DNA of 64,000 nt from Sciscionella marina DSM 45152 (GCF_000379465.1 NZ_KB905380.1:930001-994000); one strand, 5' to 3'; numbered from the stretch's first letter, positions 8,811-18,218 are shown. Notes: generated by a model from the letters alone, not told the origin. A program made the numbers and translations.

Positions 8811-9848
8811 TCAGACCAGGACCGGTCCGGTGATGTACGGGAGATCGTTGTAGGTGACGATTCCCGGCGGAGCGGCCACGACGGCGGGAACCGCATTCAG
8901 CGCGGGCAGCGCCGTGTAGATCATCCCCGGGCCCATGTAGTCGACCGTGCCCCGCGGTGGCAGGCACTGGGCCACCAGCCGGTAGTTCGGCGAACCCTCG
9001 ACCGCGATGACATGACCGTGCGCGAGCTTGAACGGCACCTCGGTGTGCGTGCCCATCGTCCAGCGCATCCCGGATGCGGTCACGTTCTTGTCCCCGGACC
9101 AGGCGCGGTGGTATCCCTCGATCGCGCCGACGGTGCCCTTGTCGATGGTCATGAACCCGAGGTCGTCGTCCGCATAGGCCGGGGTGAACGTGGCCTCGAA
9201 GCTCATCCGGTCCACCCGGGCACCGAGGGCATCGGCCATCATCATGGCCGCCTCCGCACACACCTCGCTCGCCTTGCGCAGGTTCTCCTCCAGACCGGGG
9301 GTGTCCGCGGGTTTCCCGAAACCCATCGCCGACATGGTGTCCTTCGAGGCGTACAGCGAGCAGTCCACTGACTCGGTGACGGTGATCCGGTCGACCCGTT
9401 CGCACGCGGCGCTGGCCACGATCCCGAGCGCGTGCGTGATTCCCGGATATGCTCCGCTGCCGAACATCGAGGCCTTGCCGCGGTGCGCGGCGTCCAGCAC
9501 CCGCAGCCGCTCCGCCTCCGGCAGCCGGTGCCCGTTGATCCACTCGGCCGTGGAGCACACGTTCACCCCGGCTTCGAGCAGGCGGCACAGTTCATCGGTG
9601 TTCGACCACACCGGATTGTAGGAGCAGGCATCGGGTTCCAGGGCCAGCAGCGCCTCGACATCGTCGGTGGCCAGGACACCCGTCTCGGCGCCGAATCCGC
9701 ACAGCTGCCCCGCGTCCTGCCCTACCTTGTTCGCCGAATGCGCGTACACCCCGACCAGTTCCATATCGTCCCTGGTCAGGATGCCGTGCAAGGCGCGAGA
9801 GCCGATGTTCCCGGTGGTCCACTGCACGACCCGAAGCTTCTTCGCCAT
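8811..9848 (-). CDS. Dihydrodipicolinate reductase-like NAD(P)H-binding protein
   Basis: A 345-residue protein with an N-terminal Rossmann domain (VVQWTTGNIGSRALHGIL) of the dihydrodipicolinate reductase/2,4-diaminopentanoate dehydrogenase-like superfamily. Proteins of this type recur in actinobacterial steroid and lipid clusters, but their reaction is not established; true DapB is shorter. The ATG at 9848 lies 10 bp from a perfect TAGAACAAGTTCTA palindrome, so it is probably under KstR control. It leads an operon with the hydrolase and SDR that follow at 1 bp and by overlap. Confidence 0.8.
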   Translation of the reverse strand: MAKKLRVVQWTTGNIGSRALHGILTRDDMELVGVYAHSANKVGQDAGQLCGFGAETGVLATDDVEALLALEPDACSYNPVWSNTDELCRLLEAGVNVCSTAEWINGHRLPEAERLRVLDAAHRGKASMFGSGAYPGITHALGIVASAACERVDRITVTESVDCSLYASKDTMSAMGFGKPADTPGLEENLRKASEVCAEAAMMMADALGARVDRMSFEATFTPAYADDDLGFMTIDKGTVGAIEGYHRAWSGDKNVTASGMRWTMGTHTEVPFKLAHGHVIAVEGSPNYRLVAQCLPPRGTVDYMGPGMIYTALPALNAVPAVVAAPPGIVTYNDLPYITGPVLV

Positions 9849-9858
9849 GAAAAAATAC

Positions 9859-9872
9859 TAGAACAAGTTCTA
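9859..9872. promoter_or_regulatory. Probable KstR operator upstream of reductase-hydrolase-SDR operon
   Basis: TAGAACAAGTTCTA fits the KstR consensus TnnAACnnGTTnnA at every fixed position. It lies 10 bp upstream of the ATG at 9848, so KstR would repress that operon until a steroid CoA thioester appears. A kstR gene is at 36730. Confidence 0.82.
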
Positions 9873-9905
9873 ATATTTGGATACCACCCGAGGCCAGGAG
9901 CGAGG

Positions 9906-12452
9906 CTACAACCGGGGATCCACCGGCTCGGATTCCAGCGCGAGAACCGCGAACACCGCCTCGTGCACCCGCCACAGCGGTTCCCCTTCGGTGAGTCTGG
10001 CGAGTGATTCGAGGCCGAGCGCGTATTCGCGCAGCGCCATCGAACGCTTCCGGCCGAGTTTGCGGGACCGGAGCCGGTCGAGCTGCTCGGTGTAGTCGGG
10101 GCCGTAGATGATGCGCAGGTATTCGCGGCCGCGGCATTTCATCCCGGGCTGCACCATGCCGCGCTTGCCCCGGCTCACCGGCCGCATCGGTTTGACCACC
10201 ATGCCCTCACCGCCGGCCTCGGTCAGCTCGCTCCACCACCGGATACCCTCGGCCACCGATTCGGCATCACCGGGGTCCACGGCAAGCCTTCGGGTGCCGC
10301 GCAACAATTCCGGATCAGCCTCGACGAGCCGGTCGATGAGCGCCAGATGCCAGGAGTGGTCCCGCTCGGCGAAGAATCCGCCCTCCCCGGCCAGGATCAT
10401 GAACGGTGCCACGGAGATCCCGTCCAGCCCGTCGACCGGCCAGCAGTAGCGACGGTACGCGGACCGGAATCCGGCCACGTTGTCCGCACGGACCCGTTGC
10501 GCGGCCAGCAGTTCCTCGAGTTCCCCGGGTAGCCGCCGGGCCGCACGCTCGAGCACGGCGACCGATTCGCCCACCGCGGCGGAGGCGGCCGCACCGATCC
10601 TGGCGTAGTGCCCGCGCACCAGCGATCCGGCCTTCGCCGACCACGGAAGCAGTTCCGTGTCCAACACGAGCCAGTCGGTGCCGAGCTCCTCCCACAGCCC
10701 GGTCGCGGTGATCGCCGCACGCATCCGGTCGATGATCGCCTCGCCGTGACCATCGGCGAAGAACGCACGGCCGGTACGCGTGTACAGCGCACCACCGGCC
10801 CCGTCCAGCGCGCCGAACCGCCGCTTGCCCACCTCGGCGTCCCGCACGACGACGAGCACCGCGCGGGACCCCATGTGCTTTTCCTGGCACAGCACCGAAG
10901 GCACCGCTTCGGCGCGGTAGGCGTCGAAGGCCTCGGCGGGGTGTTCGAGCAGGCCCGGGCGTGTGGAGGTCGCGCACGGCGCCATGGTCGGCGGCAGGTA
11001 GAGCAGCCAGTGCGGGTCGATGGCGAACCTGCTCATCACCTCGAGCGCGGCCGCCGCGTTCTCCTCGCGCACCGTGATGCGGCCGAGGAAGCGGCTGTCC
11101 ACGATGTGCGCGCCGAGGACGTCGTCCAGGCGGAGCAGATCGGGCGGGCGGCTCCCGGTGCCCGCGCCGAGCGGTTTCGCCGGTGCGTAGTACTCCCGGC
11201 GCGCGGGGACCTCCACGAGCTCGCGTTCCGGCCAGCGCAGCGCGGTGAGCTTGCCCCCGAACACGCAGCCGGTGTCCAGGCAGATCGTGTTGTTCACCCA
11301 CTCGGCCTCGGGCACCGGGGTGTGGCCGTAGACCACGGTCGCCGATCCCCGGTAGTCGTTCGCCCACGGGTGCCGGACCGGGAGACCGTACTCATCGGTC
11401 TCCCCGGTCGTCTCGCCGTACATGCACAGCGCGCGCACCCGGCCTGAGGCACGGCCGTGATACTGCTCGCGCAGCCCGGCGTGCGCCACGAGCAGTGCCC
11501 CACCGTCCAGGCGGTAGTGACTGATCAGCCCGTCCATGAACGTCTTCGCGGCGGCGCGGAATTCCTCGGATTCGTTCGCCAGCTGGTCGAGCGAATCACC
11601 GAGCCCGTGCGCGATCCTGACTTTCTTCCCGGTGAGCGCGCGCACCAGCTTGTCCTCGTGGTTGCCCAGCACGCAGAGCGCATCGCCGGACTCGGCCATG
11701 CCCATCACGAGCCGCAGCACTCCGGGCGTGTCCTCGCCCCGGTCGACCAGATCCCCGACGAACACGGCGGTCCGGCCCTCGGGATGGCGAGCGCCGACCG
11801 ACCGTCCTTGATCGTCGGTACGCACCTGGTAGCCCAGTTCGCCGAGCAGCTCGACCAGTTCCGCGCGGCAGCCGTGCACATCGCCGATGACATCGAACGG
11901 CCCGGTCCGCTCGCGCAGATCGTTGTACGCCTTTTCGTAGCCGATCCCGGCCCGCTCGATCTCCTCGACCGAGGAGAGCACGTAGACCTTGCGGAAACCT
12001 TCCTTGCGCAGTCCGCGAATCGAGCGGCGCAGCGCGGCATGTTGACGGCGCAGCACGTGCGCGGGCAGGTCGCGGTGCGCGACATTGCGCTCCCTGCACA
12101 CCGATTCCGGCACGTCGAACACGATCGCGGTGGCCAGCACATCCTGCTGTTTGGCCAGCGCGACCAGTTTCGCGCGGTCCTCGCGGCGCACGCTCGTCGC
12201 GTCCACCACGGTGAGCCGCCCGGCGCTGAGCCGCTTGTTCGCCAGGTAATACAGCGCGTCGAACGCGTCCGGGGTCGCGGACTGATCGTCCTCGTCGTCG
12301 GCAACCATGGCGCGGAACGCGTCCGAGGAAAGGATCTGCGTGGCGCGGAAATGCCGGTGTGCGAACGTGGATTTCCCGGAACCGGAGACGCCGACGAGCG
12401 CGACCAGGCTCAGCTCGGGGATGCTCAGTTCGGGGATGTTCGGCGAGCTCAT
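9906..12452 (-). CDS. pnkp: Polynucleotide kinase-phosphatase with ligase domain (bacterial Pnkp)
   Basis: An 848-residue three-domain RNA repair enzyme. The N-terminal kinase has GVSGSGKST (about 21-29). The central metallophosphoesterase has GDVHG, GDLVDRG and GNHED. The C-terminal adenylyltransferase has a KHMG motif holding the likely AMP-accepting lysine and MVVKPM near its end. Family members are about 850-870 residues. The ATG at 12452 overlaps the hen1 stop (ATGA). Pnkp heals and seals broken RNA ends together with Hen1. It has no steroid function and appears to interrupt the catabolic cluster. Confidence 0.93.
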   Translation of the reverse strand: MSSPNIPELSIPELSLVALVGVSGSGKSTFAHRHFRATQILSSDAFRAMVADDEDDQSATPDAFDALYYLANKRLSAGRLTVVDATSVRREDRAKLVALAKQQDVLATAIVFDVPESVCRERNVAHRDLPAHVLRRQHAALRRSIRGLRKEGFRKVYVLSSVEEIERAGIGYEKAYNDLRERTGPFDVIGDVHGCRAELVELLGELGYQVRTDDQGRSVGARHPEGRTAVFVGDLVDRGEDTPGVLRLVMGMAESGDALCVLGNHEDKLVRALTGKKVRIAHGLGDSLDQLANESEEFRAAAKTFMDGLISHYRLDGGALLVAHAGLREQYHGRASGRVRALCMYGETTGETDEYGLPVRHPWANDYRGSATVVYGHTPVPEAEWVNNTICLDTGCVFGGKLTALRWPERELVEVPARREYYAPAKPLGAGTGSRPPDLLRLDDVLGAHIVDSRFLGRITVREENAAAALEVMSRFAIDPHWLLYLPPTMAPCATSTRPGLLEHPAEAFDAYRAEAVPSVLCQEKHMGSRAVLVVVRDAEVGKRRFGALDGAGGALYTRTGRAFFADGHGEAIIDRMRAAITATGLWEELGTDWLVLDTELLPWSAKAGSLVRGHYARIGAAASAAVGESVAVLERAARRLPGELEELLAAQRVRADNVAGFRSAYRRYCWPVDGLDGISVAPFMILAGEGGFFAERDHSWHLALIDRLVEADPELLRGTRRLAVDPGDAESVAEGIRWWSELTEAGGEGMVVKPMRPVSRGKRGMVQPGMKCRGREYLRIIYGPDYTEQLDRLRSRKLGRKRSMALREYALGLESLARLTEGEPLWRVHEAVFAVLALESEPVDPRL

Positions 12453-13870
12453 GCCTGAACCTCCGTTCGTTCGAAGATCGCCAGCTGGGTCGGGGCGCCG
12501 AGCTCCGCGTCGAGCGGCCCGACCGGCCGGATCCGGACCGTGTATCCGTGTCCGGCACACACCTGCTCGGCCCACGCGGCGAACTCGGCCCTCGTCCATT
12601 CGAATCGGTGATCGCCGTGCCGTTTCGTGCCCGCCGGAAGGGAATCCCAGCGCACGTTGTACTCCACATTCGGCGTGGTCACCAGCACGGTTCGCGGGTG
12701 GGCCACGCCGAACACCGCAGCAGCGAAGGCGGGCAGCCGCGGCGGGTCGAGGTGTTCGATCACCTCGGAGAGCACGAGCGCGTCATAGTCCCCGAGCCGT
12801 TCCTCGGCGTACACCACCGAACCCTGGCGCAGTTCGATGCGATCGCGCTGCCACTGCGGAAGCTCGTCGAGCCGGAGCCTGCGGGCGGCGGTGCGCAGCG
12901 AGCGCGGTGCGACGTCGACACCGAGAATCGAGCGCAGTGCGCGTTCGCCGAGCAACTCGCGCAGCAGCGAGCCCTCCCCGCAGCCGAGATCGGCGACCGT
13001 GCGCGCCCCGGTTTCCCGCAACGCGGCCAGGATCGCGGCGCGGCGCTGCTGGGCGAGCGAGGGATCACGCTGCTCGGCATCATCGTGGTGCTCCGCGACT
13101 TCTCCCTCCTCGGCGGCTGCTTCCGCCGTCTCGACCGAGTCCTCGAATTCGGCGAGCCGTTCCAGCGCTTCCTCGGTGAACCGCCGTTTGCGCACGAGGT
13201 ATCGACCGGTGATCGCCTCGCGTTCGGGATGATTGGCGAGCCAGGTTCCACCCGCCCGCACGAGCTTGTCGATCTCCTCGGCGCTCACCCAGTAGTGCTT
13301 CGCGTTGTCCAGCACCGGAAGCAGCACGTAGAGCTGGGTGAGCGCGTCGGCGAGCCGCATGCTCGCGGTGAGCGTGACCGCGACGTAGTGACTGTCGCCC
13401 CACTCCGGAAAGGTCACCGGGTCGAGCGGGATCGGTTCGGTGCGCACCGACCAGCCGAGTGGTTCGAAGAGCTGTTCGACCGAGAGGCCTCCCGGAGAGG
13501 GCACCACGGGAAGGCGCAGCTCGAGCGGCAGCGCGGTCGCGGCGAGTTCCGGGCGCGCCGCGCACCGCCCTTTCATCGCCGACCCGAACACCCGGGCCAG
13601 CGCGACCGAGAACAGCGAACTGGCCACGTACGGCCGGTCGTTGACGTACTGGCCGAGTGCGAAACCGTCCCCTCCGCCGCCCCGGGCCAGCGCGACCGGA
13701 TCGAGCTCGAGCAACAGCGCGGCCGTGCACCGATCCGGCCCGGATTCCGGGTAGAACACGTGCGCGCTGCCCGCCGAGACCTCGAACCGCTGCACCCGCT
13801 CGGGGTGTTTGTGCAGCAGAAACCCGAGCTCGTCCGCGGGCCGGTGGGTCGTGGTGATCGTCAACAGCAC
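12449..13870 (-). CDS. hen1: Hen1: 3'-terminal RNA ribose 2'-O-methyltransferase
   Basis: About 473 residues. The N-terminal half (TITTTHRPADELGFLLHKHP) is the bacterial Hen1 domain that activates Pnkp sealing. The C-terminal SAM methyltransferase has VADLGCGEGSLL, the metal-binding SEVIEH, TTPNVEYN and a GDHRFEWTRAEF segment. The GTG at 13870 gives the family's usual N-terminus; another GTG 15 bases upstream is in frame. Hen1 methylates the repaired RNA 3' end, protecting it from renewed cleavage by ribotoxins. An acidic low-complexity linker separates the two halves. Forms an overlapping pair with pnkp. Confidence 0.92.
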   Translation of the reverse strand: MLLTITTTHRPADELGFLLHKHPERVQRFEVSAGSAHVFYPESGPDRCTAALLLELDPVALARGGGGDGFALGQYVNDRPYVASSLFSVALARVFGSAMKGRCAARPELAATALPLELRLPVVPSPGGLSVEQLFEPLGWSVRTEPIPLDPVTFPEWGDSHYVAVTLTASMRLADALTQLYVLLPVLDNAKHYWVSAEEIDKLVRAGGTWLANHPEREAITGRYLVRKRRFTEEALERLAEFEDSVETAEAAAEEGEVAEHHDDAEQRDPSLAQQRRAAILAALRETGARTVADLGCGEGSLLRELLGERALRSILGVDVAPRSLRTAARRLRLDELPQWQRDRIELRQGSVVYAEERLGDYDALVLSEVIEHLDPPRLPAFAAAVFGVAHPRTVLVTTPNVEYNVRWDSLPAGTKRHGDHRFEWTRAEFAAWAEQVCAGHGYTVRIRPVGPLDAELGAPTQLAIFERTEVQA

Positions 13871-13931
13871 GACGAGCAGTATCACCGACCGGGCGCACGC
13901 ACGCAGCCGGAATTCCTGATCCGGGTACGCC

Positions 13932-14564
13932 TCAGGCGGCCAGCCCGGCGGCCAGCATGGCGATCAGGGTGGCGAGGAAGGCCTTGTGTCCGACCGGGAG
14001 GCGGCTGCCCTGCTCGATGCGCCGCGCCCGGTCGGCGAGGGCGGCGGTGAGCATGGTGATCAGCAGGGCGATCCGTTCCCGCGCGATCGTCCTCGGCAGC
14101 CGTTCGGCGCAGCAACGTTCGACACAGCGGCGTTCGAGTTCGGCGAGCCACTGCGCGAGCGCGGTACCGGTGAGCGGTTCCGGGACGCTCGCGGTGCGTA
14201 CCCCGGAGCGCCCGGCCAGCTGCGCGGTGATCCGCAGGAAATCCCGGCCGTCCTCGGTGCGCAGCTGCTCGGCGAGCGGGGTGACGATCCGGGTGACCAG
14301 TTCCCCGAGGTCCGCGCCCGGATCCCGGACCGCGAGTGCCGGTTTCCACTGTTCCTCCATCCGCCGCAGGTGCTTGTCCACCACGGCGAGCAGCAGCCCC
14401 TGCCGGGAACCGAAGTGGTAGGTGACCGCGGAATCGTTGGCCTGCCCCGCCTCGGCCACCAGGTCCCTGGTGCGCACCCCGTCGATCCCCTCCCGCGCGA
14501 ACAGCCGCTCCCCCGCACGGATCAATCGGGCCCTCGTGGTTGTGGCATCGCGTGGCATGGGCAC
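13932..14564 (-). CDS. TetR family regulator, divergent from a P450
   Basis: A 210-residue TetR-type repressor. The N-terminal helix-turn-helix is at about residues 12-57 (RLIRAGERLFAREGIDGVRTRDLV, then SAVTYHFGSRQGLLLAVV), and the C-terminal ligand domain is TetR_C-like. The first start is GTG 14564; ATG 14558 is alternative. It is transcribed away from the P450 at 14616, and the short space between them holds a long palindrome, so it most likely represses itself and the P450. Its ligand is unknown. Confidence 0.88.
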   Translation of the reverse strand: MPMPRDATTTRARLIRAGERLFAREGIDGVRTRDLVAEAGQANDSAVTYHFGSRQGLLLAVVDKHLRRMEEQWKPALAVRDPGADLGELVTRIVTPLAEQLRTEDGRDFLRITAQLAGRSGVRTASVPEPLTGTALAQWLAELERRCVERCCAERLPRTIARERIALLITMLTAALADRARRIEQGSRLPVGHKAFLATLIAMLAAGLAA

Positions 14565-14568
14565 ATAC

Positions 14569-14599
14569 TAACAGTTGTCGTTAATAACGGGCACTGTTA
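14569..14599. promoter_or_regulatory. Long palindromic operator between TetR and P450 genes
   Basis: A 31 bp inverted repeat: outer arms TAACAGT and ACTGTTA, inner arms CGTTA and TAACG around a single central A, with three unpaired bases between inner and outer arms. It lies between the divergent start codons and differs from the KstR and KstR2 motifs, so it is the probable site of the adjacent TetR protein. Confidence 0.78.
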
Positions 14600-14615
14600 A
14601 TTCAAGGCGGGCGGT

Positions 14616-15806
14616 ATGCGCGAATACGATCCCTTCGACGAAGAGTTCCAGCTCGATCCCTATCCGGCCTACCGGGTGCTGCGGGACCGCGATCCCGTGC
14701 ACCACCACGAGCATCCGGACTTCTATGCGCTCTCCCGGTTCGCCGATGTGTTCGCCGCGGTGCGTGATCACGAGACCTTCTCCTCGGCGCAGGGGCTGAC
14801 CTATCACCGCGATGAGATCGCCGCGCTCGGGCTCGCCCCGACGCTGGTGATGACCGATCCGCCGCGGCACGGCCGGCTGCGCGCGCTGATCGGCAAGGCG
14901 TTCACCCCGCGCCGGGTCGCCGGGCTCGAGGACGAGATCCGGGCGTTCGTCCGGGAGCGGATCGCCGGGCTGCAGCGGGCCGAGGAACCCGATCTGCACC
15001 GGGATTTCTCCTCGCCCATCCCGAGCTTCGTGGTGGCCAGCCTGCTCGGGGTACCCGCGGCCGACCGCGACCGGTTCGATCCCTGGGTGACCGCCATCGT
15101 CGGGGTGAGCAACCAGGGCTTTCAGGCGGACGAGTTCGCCGGGAGCGCCGCGGTCGCCGAGATGTTCGAGTACTTCTCCGGGCTCATCGCCAAACGGCGA
15201 GTGGACCCGGGCGAGGACCTGATCAGCGCGCTGCTTGGCGCGGAGATCGACGGCGAACGGCTCACCGACTGGGACATTCTCGGGTTCTGCTTCAACATCG
15301 TCGCCGGGGGGAACGACACCACGAGCAACCTCATCTCGCACGGTTTCCTGCTGCTCACCGAGAACCCGGCGCAGCGCGAACTGCTGCTCGCCGATCCGGA
15401 CCGCATTCCGGGCGCGCTCGTCGAGTTCCTGCGCCTGGAGTCCAGTGTGCAGTCCCTGGCCCGCACCACGCTGCGCCCGGTGCGCCTGCACGGCGTGGAG
15501 ATCCCCGAGGGCGCGAAGGTGATGATGCTCTACGGCTCGGCCAACCGGGACGAGCGCGAGTTCGGCCCGCACGCCGACCGGCTGGACGTCACCAGGAAGA
15601 TCCCGCGCCATCTCGGGTTCTCCAACGGGGTGCACTTCTGCATCGGCTCGCACCTGGCCTGGCTGCAGGCGCGGGTCGCGGTCGGGGAACTGCTCGCCGC
15701 GCACCCGCGGATCGGCGTCGACCGCTCCCGCGCGGTCCGGCTGCGCTCCCCGTTCAACCGGGGCTGGCATTCCCTTCCGGCCACCGATCTGGCGGTCAGG
15801 CGCTGA
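14616..15806 (+). CDS. Cytochrome P450
   Basis: A 396-residue soluble bacterial P450. AGGNDTTS is the I-helix oxygen-activation motif, EFLR the ExxR motif, and GFSNGVHFCIGSHLA the heme loop with the cysteine ligand. AAGGCGGGCGGT precedes the ATG at 14616. It is a class I enzyme needing separate ferredoxin and reductase, none of which is adjacent. It is controlled with the divergent TetR gene. It is not CYP125-like in its N-terminus, and its substrate is unknown. The 3' end overlaps the MFS relic by 11 bp. Confidence 0.92.
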   Translation: MREYDPFDEEFQLDPYPAYRVLRDRDPVHHHEHPDFYALSRFADVFAAVRDHETFSSAQGLTYHRDEIAALGLAPTLVMTDPPRHGRLRALIGKAFTPRRVAGLEDEIRAFVRERIAGLQRAEEPDLHRDFSSPIPSFVVASLLGVPAADRDRFDPWVTAIVGVSNQGFQADEFAGSAAVAEMFEYFSGLIAKRRVDPGEDLISALLGAEIDGERLTDWDILGFCFNIVAGGNDTTSNLISHGFLLLTENPAQRELLLADPDRIPGALVEFLRLESSVQSLARTTLRPVRLHGVEIPEGAKVMMLYGSANRDEREFGPHADRLDVTRKIPRHLGFSNGVHFCIGSHLAWLQARVAVGELLAAHPRIGVDRSRAVRLRSPFNRGWHSLPATDLAVRR

Positions 15807-16850
15807 TCTGTTCCAGAGAGCGGTTCCTGGTGGAGATCCCGAGCACCGTCACGGCCACGACGGCGACCGCGATCACGCAACAGAGCAGCACGAACACCCC
15901 GAAGAACGTCAGGCTCGCGTAGCTGGCGCCGAGCAGCACCGGGGCGATCGCGGCCCCGGATCGCGGTCGGGTACACCTCCGGGGTGTAGGTGTAGAGCGG
16001 GGCGTATCCGCCGTTGAGGAACAGCGCCATCGCGATGCTGAACACGAGCACGCCCGCGTTGCTGGTGGCCAGGGCGAGCCCGAGCGCGGAAAGGGCCGCA
16101 GCGCCGAGGAAGGCCACGATGGTCCACTTGCGGTCGATCCGTTCGGAGAGCACCGCGGCCGGGTAGTAACCGATGACCTGGGCGATCTCCACCAGGATGG
16201 AATAGCCGAAGCTCTCGCTGATGGACAATCCCTTGTGCACCAGCAGCGTGGGCAGGAAGACCAGGAATCCATAGCAGGCGAAGCTGAAGCAGAACCACAG
16301 CACGCAGATCAGCACGCTCTGGCGCAGCAGCGGCGGGCGGAACAGCGCACCGAGCTGGCGCAGCAGGCTCGGCCGCTGCAACTGCGCCGCCGCACCGTCC
16401 ACAGTGCAGGATCCGGGCTCGGGAAGGGTGCCGCCGTTGGCCGTACGCACCCGGTTCTCCAGGCGTTCGAGCTCGGTCATCGCCTCGTCCACCCGTCCGC
16501 GCGCGACCGGATAACGCGGGGATTCGGGCAGATTGCGCCGCCACAGCACGGCGAGCACGATCGGCAGCCCGACGATGAGCTGGGCGGACCCGCCAGTCAC
16601 CGGAGAACGCGGGGATCACGAAGAACCCGATCAACGCGGCGAGTACGAAACCGAACCCGAAGAATCCGGCCAGCGAGGCGACGAACTTCCCCCTGGTGCG
16701 CACCGGGGCGAATTCGACGAGATTGGGCATCACGATGTTCGCGTTGATCCCGATCGCCACTCCCGCGATGATCCGGGTGACGAGCAGGAAACCGCGTTCG
16801 GGGACAGCGCCCCGGCCAGCATGGCCGTGCTTTCTCATTCTCACCCCGAT
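15796..16850 (-). pseudogene. MFS transporter relic with frameshifts and missing N-terminus
   Basis: Hydrophobic MFS-type segments are split over frames: FLLVTRIIAGVAIGINAN (near 16790), then after about 16600 SAQLIVGLPIVLAVLWRRN onward to EVYPTAIRG, then after about 15955 AAIAPVLLGASYASLTFFG to the stop at 15796. Both clear shifts fall in G runs and fit single-base insertions; a third shift near 16800 is possible. The first three or so membrane helices are absent. Nonfunctional by inspection, probably a former sugar-porter-type carrier. Confidence 0.82.
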
Positions 16851-16911
16851 ATCGGGCCCCGAATTCGCTGCGAATAGATCTGCGCACGCTTCGTGTCCGG
16901 ACCGGAACACG

Positions 16912-16945
16912 AAAAAACCGCCGCCCCGGAAAACCGGGACGGCGG
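16912..16945 (-). terminator. Rho-independent terminator after cyp125
   Basis: Stem of CCGCCG and CCCGG arms with one mismatch, an AAAA loop (16930-16933), and a run of six U on the minus-strand transcript, 23 bp beyond the cyp125 stop. Confidence 0.8.
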
Positions 16946-16967
16946 CTTGGTTTCCTGCTCGGCAGGG

Positions 16968-18218
16968 TCAGCCGTGCGCGACGGGACAGCGCCCGGTGAA
17001 ATCGACCGGGAACTCCTTGATGCTGTTGAGCCAGCCGGAGGCGAGTCGTTTCGGGTCGCCGAGCTTGGTGATGTCCGGCATGTGATCGGCGATCGCATTG
17101 AAGATCAGGTCGATCTCCAGGCGGGCCAGGTTCGCGCCGAGGCAGTAGTGCACCCCGGAGCCGCCGAAGCCGAGATGCGGATTCGGATCACGTTTGATGT
17201 CGAACTTGTGCGGATCGGTGAAGACCTCCTCGTCGAAGTTCGCCGAGCCGTAGAACATCGCGATCCGGTCGCCCTTGCGGATCTGCTGGCCGTCCAGCTC
17301 GATATCGGTCACCGCGGTCCGCTGGAAGGTGGTCACCGGGGTCGCGTAGCGCACGATCTCGTCCGCGGTGGTCTTCGGCCGCTCGGCCTTGTAGATCTCC
17401 CACTGCTCGGGGTTCTCCAGGAAGGCGATCATCCCGTGCGAGATCGCGTTGCGCGTGGTCTCGTTGCCCGCGACGGCGAGCAGGATGACGAAAAAGGAGA
17501 ACTCTTCGGGAGTGAGCGCCTCGCCGTCGATGTCGGCGTTGATGAGCTGGGTGACGATGTCCTCGCGCGGGTTCTGCTTGCGCTCCTCGGCCATGTTGTA
17601 CGAGTAGCCGATGATCTCCATCGCGGAGGCGGCCGGATCACCCTCGAAATCGGGGTCGTCGTAACCGGTCATCTCGTTGGACCACTTGAAGACCTTCTCC
17701 CGGTCCTCCTGCGGCACCCCGATCAGGCTCGCGATCGCCTGCAGCGGCAGCTCGGAGGCGACCTTCGTGACGAAGTCGCCACTCTCGGTGGACAGCGCCT
17801 CGCGCACGATCGAGTCGGCACGCTTGGTGAGCTCGTCCTGCAAGCCCCGGATGGCGCGCACGGTGAACCCGCGGGTCACGATCCGGCGCAGCTTGGTGTG
17901 CTGCGGTGGATCGATGTTCAGCAGCACATATCGCTGCAATTCGATGTTCTCCCGCGCGATATCGTCGGCGAACCGGGGAATCGCGGTGTTCTCCCATGTC
18001 GAGTAGTTCTCACTGTCCCGCGAGATCTCCTTGACATGCTTGTGCTTTGTGACAACCCAGAACCCGTTGTCGGCAAATCCACCTTTGTCCGGGGACTTCG
18101 AATTCCACCACACCGGGGCGGTCTTGCGGAGTTCGGCGAACTCGGCGTGCGGCACCCGCTCGGCGTACACGTTTGGATCGGTGAAATCGAACCCCTCGGG
18201 TATGGCTGGCATGACCAT
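16968..18218 (-). CDS. cyp125: Steroid C26-monooxygenase, cytochrome P450 CYP125
   Basis: A 416-residue P450 with the CYP125 N-terminus (PAIPEGFDFTDPNVYAERVP, PVWWNSK). AVAGNETTR is the I-helix motif, EIVR the ExxR motif, and GFGGSGVHYCLGANLARLE the heme loop. CYP125 oxidises the terminal C26 methyl of cholesterol or cholestenone to the acid, starting side-chain degradation. The start may be ATG 18218 or 18212; GGAGCGTGG lies just upstream. It is divergent from fadA5 across two KstR-type operators, matching the M. tuberculosis Rv3545c/Rv3546 arrangement. Confidence 0.93.
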   Translation of the reverse strand: MVMPAIPEGFDFTDPNVYAERVPHAEFAELRKTAPVWWNSKSPDKGGFADNGFWVVTKHKHVKEISRDSENYSTWENTAIPRFADDIARENIELQRYVLLNIDPPQHTKLRRIVTRGFTVRAIRGLQDELTKRADSIVREALSTESGDFVTKVASELPLQAIASLIGVPQEDREKVFKWSNEMTGYDDPDFEGDPAASAMEIIGYSYNMAEERKQNPREDIVTQLINADIDGEALTPEEFSFFVILLAVAGNETTRNAISHGMIAFLENPEQWEIYKAERPKTTADEIVRYATPVTTFQRTAVTDIELDGQQIRKGDRIAMFYGSANFDEEVFTDPHKFDIKRDPNPHLGFGGSGVHYCLGANLARLEIDLIFNAIADHMPDITKLGDPKRLASGWLNSIKEFPVDFTGRCPVAHG

